Source of the DNA: CAIRDP01 sp037134895
GTDB lineage: Bacteria; Bacteroidota; Bacteroidia; Bacteroidales; FEN-979
Assembly: GCA_037134895.1 (NCBI GenBank)
Contig: JBAXLI010000001.1
Coordinates: 178,498-242,497 of the forward strand
Reading direction: 5' to 3'
DNA length: 64,000 nt
The notes beneath the pieces are model-generated. The model ran no database searches, was not told where the DNA came from, and saw nothing but the letters and a program-made list of their open reading frames with translations. Within the stretch, counting starts at the first letter, position 1, and the number at the start of each line of letters is the position of its first letter. Below are positions 33,519 to 43,200 of the stretch, in pieces. A program made the position numbers and the translations under genes.

Positions 33519-35693
33519 ATGAGCAACGAGCATGTCAAAAAAAAGGTTCCGGTCATTCTCCAGATTGGGGAAAATGAATCCGGTCCGGTAGCGCTCTCAA
33601 TGGTTTTTGAATTTTACCATTGTTATCCGGCCAAAGATGCACTGAACCAGGAATGCGGAGTTTCAGACAATTCGAAACTTCCTGCTTCCCGCCTGATGAA
33701 AGTAGCTATTGCCCATGGCTTTAAATCGGAAGTGCGGCCTTGCAGTGTGGCTGACCTCAGATCACTTCAGTTGCCGGCTGTTATCGGGATACACGGAGGA
33801 TATTTCAGCGTCGTTACCGGCTTCAAAAACGATTTCCTGTTTGTCAACGACACCCATGAGGGCGAGAAAAAACTGACCGAACAGGAGCTTTCACAAGTAT
33901 ATGATGGAACAGCCCTTATCCTGGCCCCCGGCCCGGATTTTAAGCCAGATAAGCACAGGAATGTCTTTTTCGACCGGGTATGGTCAAGAATTGAAGCCAG
34001 CAAATTTGACCTTACTTACGTCCTGCTGTGTGGCGCGATCCTGGTTATCCCGGCTATTATTCTGGCAGGATTGAATAAACTGTTTTTCGATGATATTATT
34101 GACCTTAACCAGCCCAGGTATTTCAAGCCAATGCTTGTGCTGATCGCCTGCCTGTTCTTCTTCAACGGTATTCTTACTTTTTTTCAGCAAAAGATCCTTG
34201 TCAAAATAGAATTGCGCCTGGCTATTGTCGAATCCTCCAAGCTGCTGATGCATATCCTTAAACTGCCAATCCGTTTCTTCATGACCCGTCAGCCGGGTGA
34301 GATCTTCAAACGCGTTCAGCTCAACGACGACCTTGCAACCCTGCTGTCGACAGAACTCACGGCAACGGTCTCGAACATGATCACCGTGGTGTTTTATGCA
34401 ATCGTAATGATTCAATATAACCTTCTGCTTACAATCATCGGGGTTTCGGTGATCCTGGTAAACCTTTTCGTTCTCAGGATCATCTCAGAAAAACGCTCGA
34501 CCCTGAACCAGCTCCTGTTTGAACGAAACCAGCGTACATTCAGTACTGCCGGCGTTGGACTGGAACAGATTGAGACTATCAAGGCCACCGGCTCTGAAAA
34601 TGATTTCTACGGCTTATGGAGCGGAAGCCTGTCAAACGCAGTTGTATTCGACCAGAAACTCAACGTCACTTCAAACCTGCTCGATGCCCTTCCCGATTTT
34701 CTGTCAAATCTGAACAATATCATTCTTCTCACTTTAGGCGGATTGCTTGTTATTTATGGCGAAATGACGATCGGGATCTTCATTGCCTTCCAGAGCCTGA
34801 TGTCAAACTTCACAGGCCCTGTGAAATCTGTGGTTTCGATGGGCAGTGACCTCCAGGTGGCAAAGAGCAACCTGAATACCATCCAGGATGCTCTTTCAAC
34901 GAACGAGGACATCTATTTCAAAAGTGAGGCGAACGACGATCCTGCCATTATCACTCCAGCCAATTCCAAGTTGCATGGATTCCTGGATTTCAAAAACGTA
35001 ACCTTTGGCTATGACCGCTTCAGCGATCCTCTGATCGAGAATTTTTCACTTCATGTTGAGCCTGGTAAACGGATTGCCCTTGTCGGAGGCTCAGGCTCAG
35101 GGAAGTCGACACTGGCGAAGCTGGTGGCAGGACTATATCATCCCTGGGCAGGCGAAATCCTTTTTGACGGGAGGGAACGCACTCTGTACCCCCAGGATGT
35201 GATAAGAAATTCTATTTCAATGGTCGACCAGGAGATATTCCTCTTCAAAGGCACTGTCAGCGACAACCTCACCATGTGGAATAACACTATTGGAACCCCC
35301 GATGTCGTGCAGGCTACCAAGGATGCATGCATTCATGACATTATCTCTTCACGGCCAGGAGGATACAGTGGTATCGTCATCAATGCAGGGAGCAACCTCA
35401 GTGGTGGCCAGCGCCAGAGAATCGAGATCGCCCGCGCACTTGTGGTCAATCCCACCATTCTCATTATGGATGAGGCTACTTCCGCACTCGATGCCAACAC
35501 CGAAAAGATAATCGACAATAACATACGCCGCAGGGGATGCACCACCCTGATCATTGCCCACCGGCTCAGTACCATCCGCGACTGTGATGAGATCATCGTA
35601 CTTGACCATGGAAAGGTTGCCCAGCGCGGAACCCACGATGAGATGATCAAAGATCAGCAGGGACTTTATTATAAACTGGTAAATCTCAACTGA
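33519..35693 (+). CDS. NHLM-type ABC exporter 1 with an inactivated C39 peptidase domain
   Basis: A 724-residue half transporter. Residues 1-145 form a C39 peptidase-like domain. The catalytic Cys of the ECG motif is Ser21 (QIGENESG), the catalytic His of HFVV is Tyr95 (GGYFSVVTG), and the Asp is kept (Asp111, VNDT). This resembles the non-cleaving C39-like domain of HlyB. Six membrane helices follow (about 165-440), then the ATPase with GGSGSGKST, LSGGQRQR and ILIMDEATSALD. It starts 30 bp after the HlyD gene and ends 1 bp before the second ABC gene. It is predicted to bind but not cleave its cargo. Confidence 0.9.
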   Translation: MSNEHVKKKVPVILQIGENESGPVALSMVFEFYHCYPAKDALNQECGVSDNSKLPASRLMKVAIAHGFKSEVRPCSVADLRSLQLPAVIGIHGGYFSVVTGFKNDFLFVNDTHEGEKKLTEQELSQVYDGTALILAPGPDFKPDKHRNVFFDRVWSRIEASKFDLTYVLLCGAILVIPAIILAGLNKLFFDDIIDLNQPRYFKPMLVLIACLFFFNGILTFFQQKILVKIELRLAIVESSKLLMHILKLPIRFFMTRQPGEIFKRVQLNDDLATLLSTELTATVSNMITVVFYAIVMIQYNLLLTIIGVSVILVNLFVLRIISEKRSTLNQLLFERNQRTFSTAGVGLEQIETIKATGSENDFYGLWSGSLSNAVVFDQKLNVTSNLLDALPDFLSNLNNIILLTLGGLLVIYGEMTIGIFIAFQSLMSNFTGPVKSVVSMGSDLQVAKSNLNTIQDALSTNEDIYFKSEANDDPAIITPANSKLHGFLDFKNVTFGYDRFSDPLIENFSLHVEPGKRIALVGGSGSGKSTLAKLVAGLYHPWAGEILFDGRERTLYPQDVIRNSISMVDQEIFLFKGTVSDNLTMWNNTIGTPDVVQATKDACIHDIISSRPGGYSGIVINAGSNLSGGQRQRIEIARALVVNPTILIMDEATSALDANTEKIIDNNIRRRGCTTLIIAHRLSTIRDCDEIIVLDHGKVAQRGTHDEMIKDQQGLYYKLVNLN

Positions 35694-35694
35694 T

Positions 35695-38622
35695 ATGGAG
35701 CAGCAGGTTATTTCTGAATATTATACAAGGACCGAGCAGTTGCCGAGCAACAAGGGACTTTCTCTCCAATCTGGTTCAGGAGAGGCATTTTACCTTGAAT
35801 CTGGGGATGCGGATGTATTTTACGTTGAGAAACTCCCCACCGGCCAGGGTCGCAGGCTGTTCCTATTCCGCGTCAATGCACCCTTTCTTATTCCAGGCTT
35901 CCCCGATAACGATGCCTTTTCTCTGGTAATCAATGCGCTTACAAACTGTAGCGTCGGAATTATTGATGCAGCTTCCCTGAAGAAGCTTGCCCAGTCAAAC
36001 CCCGCATACGCCAGCTCGCTTTATGATCATTGGTTTCTCAGGATCTCATCGGGACTGAATCATTTCGGCATGATGTCGCTGTTGAACGGACTTGCCCCGG
36101 CCCCTTCCTTTACACCTGAACCGGAGAAGCGTTACAGCGCTTCCGGTCCGGCTGATGTCCTGTGGGTTGAAGCAGCCTCACTGAAGCCTGTTTACTACGG
36201 TTTTGCAGATCCGGCTTTTGCTTCGCTTCCGTTCCTTCCTTTCACTTCCAACCTCTGGTTATGTTTTGGAGTTTCCGCGCCCAAAGCCATCCTTACAACC
36301 TCACAGCTTATCTCCGATGATAGGTTCCAGTTAGCAGTCAACGGCTTCAATAAAGTGGTCATCGTAATCCTGAAGAAGCTTTACACCGAAGAGCAGAAGG
36401 TAGAACTCGATCATGTCAAGGACACCTTCGCTTTCAGGAACAATGCAGTTTTCAATGCAATGAACCGATTTAAAGCAATTATTTCGGGCAAAACAACCGA
36501 CAATCTCTTTCAGGATGAAAAACACAGTGATGCTCGAAGCAGGGTTGCCGACAATCCTAACATGCTGTTATACCAGACATGCCAGCTCATCGGCAAGGAA
36601 GAAAAAATCGACTTCATGGATCCTGGAAACCGTATCAGCGGCAAACATGATTACCTCTGGAACATTCTCAGAGCTTCGAATATCAGGTCAAGGATGGTCA
36701 CCCTTGATCCTCACTGGTGGACCAACAATGCGGGGTCAATGCTGGGATTTCTGAAAGATGGACAAACTCCGGTAGCCCTTATTGCTAAAGGGAATACAGG
36801 ATACTGGCTGATCGACCTGAAGAATCGCCATAAGGAGCTGGTCCGCGAGTCAGTTTCCCTAACACTTGATCCCAGGGCTTATAGTTTTTTCACACCTTTC
36901 CCCAAGGGAAAGGTCGAGGGGAAAGACCTGTTTAAATTTGCATTTCAATTTACATACAGGGATATTATTAGCTTTCTTGTGATCGGAATTATCGGAGCCT
37001 TACTCGCATTGCTTATTCCGATCGTCGGGGGATATATTTTCAATACGGTAATCCCGGGAGGAAACACCCACGAGCTCTGGCAGATCGGCGGCATCATGGT
37101 CATCTGTGTGATCACCATCGGACTTCTGAACTTTGCCAAATCCATTGCCGTACTGAGAATGGCGGGGAAAGCGGGATACAAGCTGCAGTCGGCGCTCTGG
37201 GACAGGATACTTTCGCTGAAGGTTGATTTTTTCAGGAACTATACCCCTGGGAACCTTGCCGAACGCAGCATGGGTATCGAACGTATCCGCGACACCCTGT
37301 CAACCACAGTGCTCGGGGCTATGATCTCGGGTATTTTTTCGATCTTTTACCTCGCGCTTCTGTTCTTTTATGACCTCAAGCTCGCCCTTCTGGCACTTGT
37401 CCTCGGACTGGTTGTTGCCGGATTTACCCTTACCATAAGTCTGCTGGCCTATAAGCATGTGGTGTTCATGCGCCGTATGGATGCCATGATCTCAGGTTTC
37501 CTGCTGATGGCTATCAGGGGGATCAACAAGATCAGGGTCACAGGCAGCAAGGAAAAAGTCTTTGCGATCTGGGCCGACAGGTATTCTCAGCAGAAAGATC
37601 ATTACAGGCAGAAGCGTACACTGCTGATGGTGGCCAGCATTTTTACTGTTACCTTCCCTGTCATGGCTTCATTGCTGATCTTTATAAGGGTGTACAATAT
37701 CTTTACTTCAGGACTCCCGGGCTTCGGGATCGGAGACTTCGTTGCATTCAACAGCGCATACCTGAGTTTTCAGGGAGCCCTGATCCAGACTTTCATGGTT
37801 ACCGTCCCCCTGCTGAATATCAAACCCACATACCAGCTCTTCCAGCCTATTCTCGTGGCCGAAACTGAAGATATGAACGAAAAGCTCGATCCTGGAGAAC
37901 TTTCCGGCGGCATTGAAATCACCAATCTCAGTTTTAAATATCCTGACGCACCTGACTGGAGTCTTAAAGATATCACACTTACCATTCATCCCGGTGAATT
38001 TGTTGCGTTTACAGGATCTTCCGGATCGGGGAAGTCTACTCTTATCAGGCTGCTGCTGGGATTCGAAATATATAATGTGGGCAGCATTCTGTTCGATAAG
38101 AAAGAACTAAGCGGCCTCGACATTCGGGGTGTTAGGGATCAGCTTGGCGTTGTATTACAGAATTCAAAGATCATGCAGGGTACTGTACTTTATAACATTA
38201 CCGGCTCGTCAATGTATACCGAAGAGGAAGCCTGGAAAGCGGCGGAAATGGCAGGATGCAAAGATGAGATCGATGCACTTCCGAATAAAATGTACACCAT
38301 CCTTCCCCCGGGCGGGGATACTTTGTCGGGCGGACAGCAGCAGAGGATCATCATAGCCAGGGCATTGATACGCAATCCAAAGATCCTGATCTTTGATGAG
38401 GCAACAAGCGCCCTTGACAACGAGACACAGCAGATTGTGAGCTCCAGTATCGACAGGCTGAATGCGACCAGGATCGTGATTGCACACCGATTGAGCACAA
38501 TCATTAATGCCGACAGGATTTTCGTGCTCGATAAAGGCCAGATGATAGAACAGGGTACTTACAAAGAGCTGATTGAAAAGAATGGCTTTTTTGCAGAGCT
38601 TACGAAACGACAGCTGGCCTGA
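35695..38622 (+). CDS. NHLM-type ABC exporter 2 with long N-terminal domain
   Basis: A 975-residue transporter. Residues about 20-150 resemble a cyclic-nucleotide-binding-like jelly roll (SGEAFYLESGDADVFYVEKLPTGQGRRLFLFRV). A middle region of about 200-410 is typical of the second ABC protein in NHLM bacteriocin systems. Six helices lie at about 420-690 and the ATPase has GSSGSGKST, LSGGQQQR and ILIFDEATSALD. It likely forms a heterodimer with the upstream ABC protein. Both ATPase sites look intact. Together with the HlyD and TolC-like proteins it could export the product of the NRPS-PKS genes. Confidence 0.88.
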   Translation: MEQQVISEYYTRTEQLPSNKGLSLQSGSGEAFYLESGDADVFYVEKLPTGQGRRLFLFRVNAPFLIPGFPDNDAFSLVINALTNCSVGIIDAASLKKLAQSNPAYASSLYDHWFLRISSGLNHFGMMSLLNGLAPAPSFTPEPEKRYSASGPADVLWVEAASLKPVYYGFADPAFASLPFLPFTSNLWLCFGVSAPKAILTTSQLISDDRFQLAVNGFNKVVIVILKKLYTEEQKVELDHVKDTFAFRNNAVFNAMNRFKAIISGKTTDNLFQDEKHSDARSRVADNPNMLLYQTCQLIGKEEKIDFMDPGNRISGKHDYLWNILRASNIRSRMVTLDPHWWTNNAGSMLGFLKDGQTPVALIAKGNTGYWLIDLKNRHKELVRESVSLTLDPRAYSFFTPFPKGKVEGKDLFKFAFQFTYRDIISFLVIGIIGALLALLIPIVGGYIFNTVIPGGNTHELWQIGGIMVICVITIGLLNFAKSIAVLRMAGKAGYKLQSALWDRILSLKVDFFRNYTPGNLAERSMGIERIRDTLSTTVLGAMISGIFSIFYLALLFFYDLKLALLALVLGLVVAGFTLTISLLAYKHVVFMRRMDAMISGFLLMAIRGINKIRVTGSKEKVFAIWADRYSQQKDHYRQKRTLLMVASIFTVTFPVMASLLIFIRVYNIFTSGLPGFGIGDFVAFNSAYLSFQGALIQTFMVTVPLLNIKPTYQLFQPILVAETEDMNEKLDPGELSGGIEITNLSFKYPDAPDWSLKDITLTIHPGEFVAFTGSSGSGKSTLIRLLLGFEIYNVGSILFDKKELSGLDIRGVRDQLGVVLQNSKIMQGTVLYNITGSSMYTEEEAWKAAEMAGCKDEIDALPNKMYTILPPGGDTLSGGQQQRIIIARALIRNPKILIFDEATSALDNETQQIVSSSIDRLNATRIVIAHRLSTIINADRIFVLDKGQMIEQGTYKELIEKNGFFAELTKRQLA

Positions 38623-38678
38623 TAAAAGCCGGATCAATAAAACAGGAGATATTATAAAACAACAAGGTGAAAAGAGAG

Positions 38679-40208
38679 ATGAAAAAGAGCATTCTGATTT
38701 TATTCCTTTTTACGGCGGGAATCTTCCCGGCAAAAAGCCAGGAGATGTTTAATTATGATTCCCTGTCGGTGTTCCGGGTTATATCATTAGGGCTGCAAAC
38801 GAACTTCGATATCCGGCTTAAAAGACATTTAGTGGGCGAAAGCATGGGACAGCTCACAACCACAAAAGGCGCTTTTAATCCGCAGATGTCACTGAGTGCG
38901 TATGGTTTTTACGGAACAGATCCCACCGTCACCTTCCAGGATTCCTATTATCTCATGGGACAGCTTCTGGTTCCTACAAAAATAGGGATGAAGTTTTATA
39001 CCGGGTTCAAGCTCTCAACTGAAACCGAGATTATCTCGGGAGTCCCCAATTTTTTTCCAAGTACCAACATGGCGGTCAATGAATCAGGTATGTGGGCCGG
39101 TGTGACTATGCCTCTTCTGCGTGATCTTGGGAAAAACAATACCAATAATGTGACTTACCTGGCTTCACTGATGATGAACAAGGCCCAGAATGTTTCATTC
39201 TCCGATGAGATCTGCCTATTTATAAAGAATACCCTCACATATTATTATATCGCCTACCAGAAAGTGAAGTTGTTCAGGATACTTTCAGATGCCGAGAAAG
39301 ATGCAAAAGATTACCTAAGGGATATTGAATCCATGATTGCCGATGAACAGCTTGCAAAATCTGAAGTTTATCGTGCCAAAGCATACGAATACAACATCAA
39401 CCAGCAGTATGCCGAGGCAAAGAACATGATCGCCAATTCAATGTATGACCTGATTACGTCTATAGGTATGAAAGGAAATATGGTGCCAAAAAAAGTGCCC
39501 CAGTTCCACGATTCCCTGCCCGATCCTGCAACTTTCCCCTGGAAACAATATGCTCAATGGGTATTTAAAAATGCAGATACACTGGTTCATAACGCACATT
39601 ATTACAAAAGCCAGGAACTTGCAACTTCCGCAGCCCAGATCCAGATGAAGGGAGCCAAATACAATAAGATGAATGAACTGAACCTGGAACTTCGTTATAT
39701 GTATTTCGGTTCTACAGCCTATCAGCCTTTTTCAGATTTCAATCAGAGTTTTACAAGCGGAAGCCCAGGCTCTTCTGTTAATGTTACACTTTCATATAAG
39801 ATACCTTTTAAGAACGAAGAAAGGAAAGGTGATTACCTCACAAAACTCTCTGCCTATGATCTGAATAAAACCCAGCTTGAAAAAATTCAATTTGATGCGA
39901 AAATGCAGGTATATCAGCTGCTGAGTGACCTGGGTAACCTGATCCCGCTTTATATCAACCAGGTTGAACTTTCAGTCCTGGAGAAAAAAACCTACGATAA
40001 TGAAGTCCATAAAATGAAAATGGGTGCCTCCACTCAGATCAATGTTATCAATACATATATGGATTATAATACATCCCTTCTGAACGTTGAAAACGGACGA
40101 CAGGCCATCCTCACGAAGATCATCCTGCTGAAATATCTTATAGGGGATTTTCCGACTTCCACCGATCAGATGCTGAAGTACAAACTCTGGGACCTCAGTA
40201 CAAAGTAA
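38679..40208 (+). CDS. TolC-family outer-membrane protein of the natural-product exporter
   Basis: A 509-residue protein from the ATG at 38679 (a GTG four codons earlier is possible), with a signal peptide ending in FPAKSQ. It has the outer-membrane efflux layout of paired long helices and beta segments, for example FNPQMSLSAYGFYG, VNESGMWAGVTMPLLRDLGKNN and YTTYDNEVHKMKMGASTQINVINTYMD-like helices near the end. It lies between the exporter ABC genes and the first NRPS gene, 37 bp before the latter. It should supply the outer-membrane channel for the HlyD/ABC pair and is not closely similar to the TolC protein at 6866. Confidence 0.85.
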   Translation: MKKSILILFLFTAGIFPAKSQEMFNYDSLSVFRVISLGLQTNFDIRLKRHLVGESMGQLTTTKGAFNPQMSLSAYGFYGTDPTVTFQDSYYLMGQLLVPTKIGMKFYTGFKLSTETEIISGVPNFFPSTNMAVNESGMWAGVTMPLLRDLGKNNTNNVTYLASLMMNKAQNVSFSDEICLFIKNTLTYYYIAYQKVKLFRILSDAEKDAKDYLRDIESMIADEQLAKSEVYRAKAYEYNINQQYAEAKNMIANSMYDLITSIGMKGNMVPKKVPQFHDSLPDPATFPWKQYAQWVFKNADTLVHNAHYYKSQELATSAAQIQMKGAKYNKMNELNLELRYMYFGSTAYQPFSDFNQSFTSGSPGSSVNVTLSYKIPFKNEERKGDYLTKLSAYDLNKTQLEKIQFDAKMQVYQLLSDLGNLIPLYINQVELSVLEKKTYDNEVHKMKMGASTQINVINTYMDYNTSLLNVENGRQAILTKIILLKYLIGDFPTSTDQMLKYKLWDLSTK

Positions 40209-40245
40209 ATAATTGTATTACCCGGACCGATCCAGCTGAAAACTA

Positions 40246-43200
40246 ATGATGAACAGCTTTATTCCGCTTCATGAGGAGTTATTTTCCAACCCGAAAATTT
40301 CGCAGGAGCATGAAGCTATTGTTTCGGGGGAGGAGACCCTTAGTTTCGGAGAGCTGGACCGGATCTCCTCCAATCTTGCCTGGGATTTGCATCAGCTTGG
40401 AGCGGGAAAGGGAACACATATAGGTATTTTACTCAATCCTTCGTCTAACCTTGCTGTTTCGGTTCTCGCAGTGCTGAAAACAGGGGCTGCATACATCCCT
40501 CTTTCACCTGCTTTTCCGGGTGAAAGGATAAGTTATATGATGCAGGATGCCGGGGCTGGTCTTCTGATCACTGATAATTCACTCCCTCAGCCGCAATGCC
40601 CGCCAGGCACGCAGGTACTGATCCCCGACTGGTCAGGCATCAGGGATCCTCTGAACGACAAGGACTTGGTAAGGATCCCTGTTCAGTCCCGGGACCTTGC
40701 TTATATCTTATATACTTCTGGTTCGACAGGTAATCCCAAGGGCGTAATGATTGACCATGGGAATCTCTCCTATTATGTTCACTGGTTTTTTTCTGAAGTG
40801 ATGCCTGCTACCGGGGTGGGTTTACCACTCACATCCTCCTTTATTTTCGCCGCCGCCGTGACCCAGTTCTATTCTACCTTATTGTCGGGACGCACCTTGC
40901 ATATCCTGGATCCCCTGATGATACGGCAGCCCTCAAAGCTCATGGAATGGTACAGCAGTCATCCGGGCCTCGGTCTGTATTGTGTGCCCACACTCTGGTC
41001 AGAAATCCTTCACTACCTTGAAACATCCACCAACGGAAGTACTCACAAGAAGTCCCTCCCGGTCGTTTATTTATCGGGAGAATCCGTTTCAGACGAATTG
41101 ATCCAAAGAAGCTTCAACCTCCTGCCTTCACTGCAGCTCTGGAATTTGTACGGCCCTACCGAAGCCACCGCAAACCTGACTTCATGCCGTCTCTATCCCG
41201 GGGAACCTGCCCATATCGGGAAAGCCCTATCCGGGACGCTTGTATTCGTTGTTGACGAAAATCAAAATCCTGTTACAGCTGGTCAAACAGGTGAGCTTAT
41301 TGCTGCAGGGCCGGGTATTGCTCAAGGTTACCGAAATATGCCTGAGCTCACAGCCAGCACTTTCATCGAAAGAAAGATGAACGGGGGAGAGATCTTAAGA
41401 CTGTATCGCTCGGGAGACCTGGTCAGGGAAGATGCTGCAGGAAACCTCCATTTTGTTGGCCGTAGGGATCAGCAGGTGAAGATCAGGGGTTTCAGGATTG
41501 AACTTCCCGAAGTTGAACATGCCCTGGCCTTAATTCCGGCAGTGAAGCATGCAGTGGTAAAGGTTGTCTCTGACCGGCTTAACGGAAAACGCCTTATTGC
41601 ATACCTTGTTTTTAACCTCGGACAATCGATTCCTGTTCATGAACTGCGGAAGATGCTGCTCAACAGCCTTCCCGATTTTATGATCCCCGAAGTGTTTGTC
41701 AGCCTGGATTCCATGCCTCAGCTGCCGAACGGAAAAATTGACAGGAAATCCCTTCCCCTGCCAGGTATTCAAAGGCCTGATCTGGGTTACCCTGCCATTC
41801 CTCCCGTGAATGCTGATGAAAAACTCATGGCCAGGATTTGGGAGGAAGTCCTGGGACTTGAAGGCATAGGGATGGACGACAACTTTTTTGACCTCGGGGG
41901 GAATTCCCTGAAAGCAAATGCCCTGGTCATCGAGTTAAATTCCAGATTTGGGCAAAGCATGCAGATCAAATCCGTTTTTGACAATCCCACCCCTTCGGGG
42001 CTGTTGCTTGAAAAAGGGATCACTGCCCCGGCTACGGAAACTGTTACTGCCTCAAAAGACAAGGAGAGTGAACAGAATGTACATGCAGGATCAGGCTCAG
42101 TGGACCAAAGCCGGCCACTCCTTTCGGAAAACCAGAAAGCCCTTCAGTTTATTCATCAAACCGAGGCTCATCTTGCAGCCTACAATATCTTTTACAGCAT
42201 AAGGCTTAACGGAGCTCTGGATATTGAATGCCTTGAAAAAGCACTGCGGGAAATTGTAAGGAAGCATGAATGTCTGCGGATGACATTTCCCTCCGGAAAA
42301 AACGAGTCCCCGGTTTTTGCAAATGTTCCTGCATCAGGTGTTCTTGAGATTTTCGATACCGGCCCTGGCAGAAATGCTATCCCGGAAGCCAGTGCCTTGG
42401 AAGAGGCACGTAAAGCAGCATCCGAACCTCTGGACCTTGAATCCGGGCACCTGTACCGTTTCCTGTTGTTTGAACTTGACAGGAATACCCATGTTCTGTT
42501 TTTCATAGTGCATCATATCGTGTTCGACGGATTCTCGTTCGAGGTCTTTATAGAGGATCTTTCGATATTTTATGAGCAGGCAAAGTCAGGGACAAAAGTC
42601 CCGCATACCCGGGTCAGTAAGGGATATTTGCAGTTTTGTCTTGATGAAAGAGATTACCTTGGCAGCGAAGGATTTGCAGAGGACAGGGAATACTGGAAGC
42701 AGCAGCTTGCACAGGTGCCTACCCTCCTCGAAATTCCAACCGACTATACACGTCCCGAATCCTTTGCGCAGGAAGGAGGGCAGGTAAGACGTAAGATGGG
42801 GGCTGCCCTTAGGATGGCCCTGAAAAACCAGGGAGATAAACTGGGGGTCAGCATGTACATGACCTGCCTGGCGGCATTCTCCGTCTTGCTCTGCAGGCAT
42901 ACCGGCCGCAACGACTTTCTGATTGGAACCCCGGTTGCGAACCGCAGGAAAAAAGATTTCTTATCAGCTATCGGGTACTTTGTCAATACCATGCTTTTCA
43001 GGGTCACATTAGACCCGGCTCTGACATTCACCAACTGGCTTATGAACGTTAAGGAGTCTATACTCCAAAATATTCCGCATTCAAGATTTCCTTTTACCCG
43101 GATGAGTGAAATACTCAGAACCGAAAGAATCCCGGGAATCAATCCTTTTTTCCAGATCATGTTTGCATACCATGAGACCAATTGGGATTTTACAACAGAA

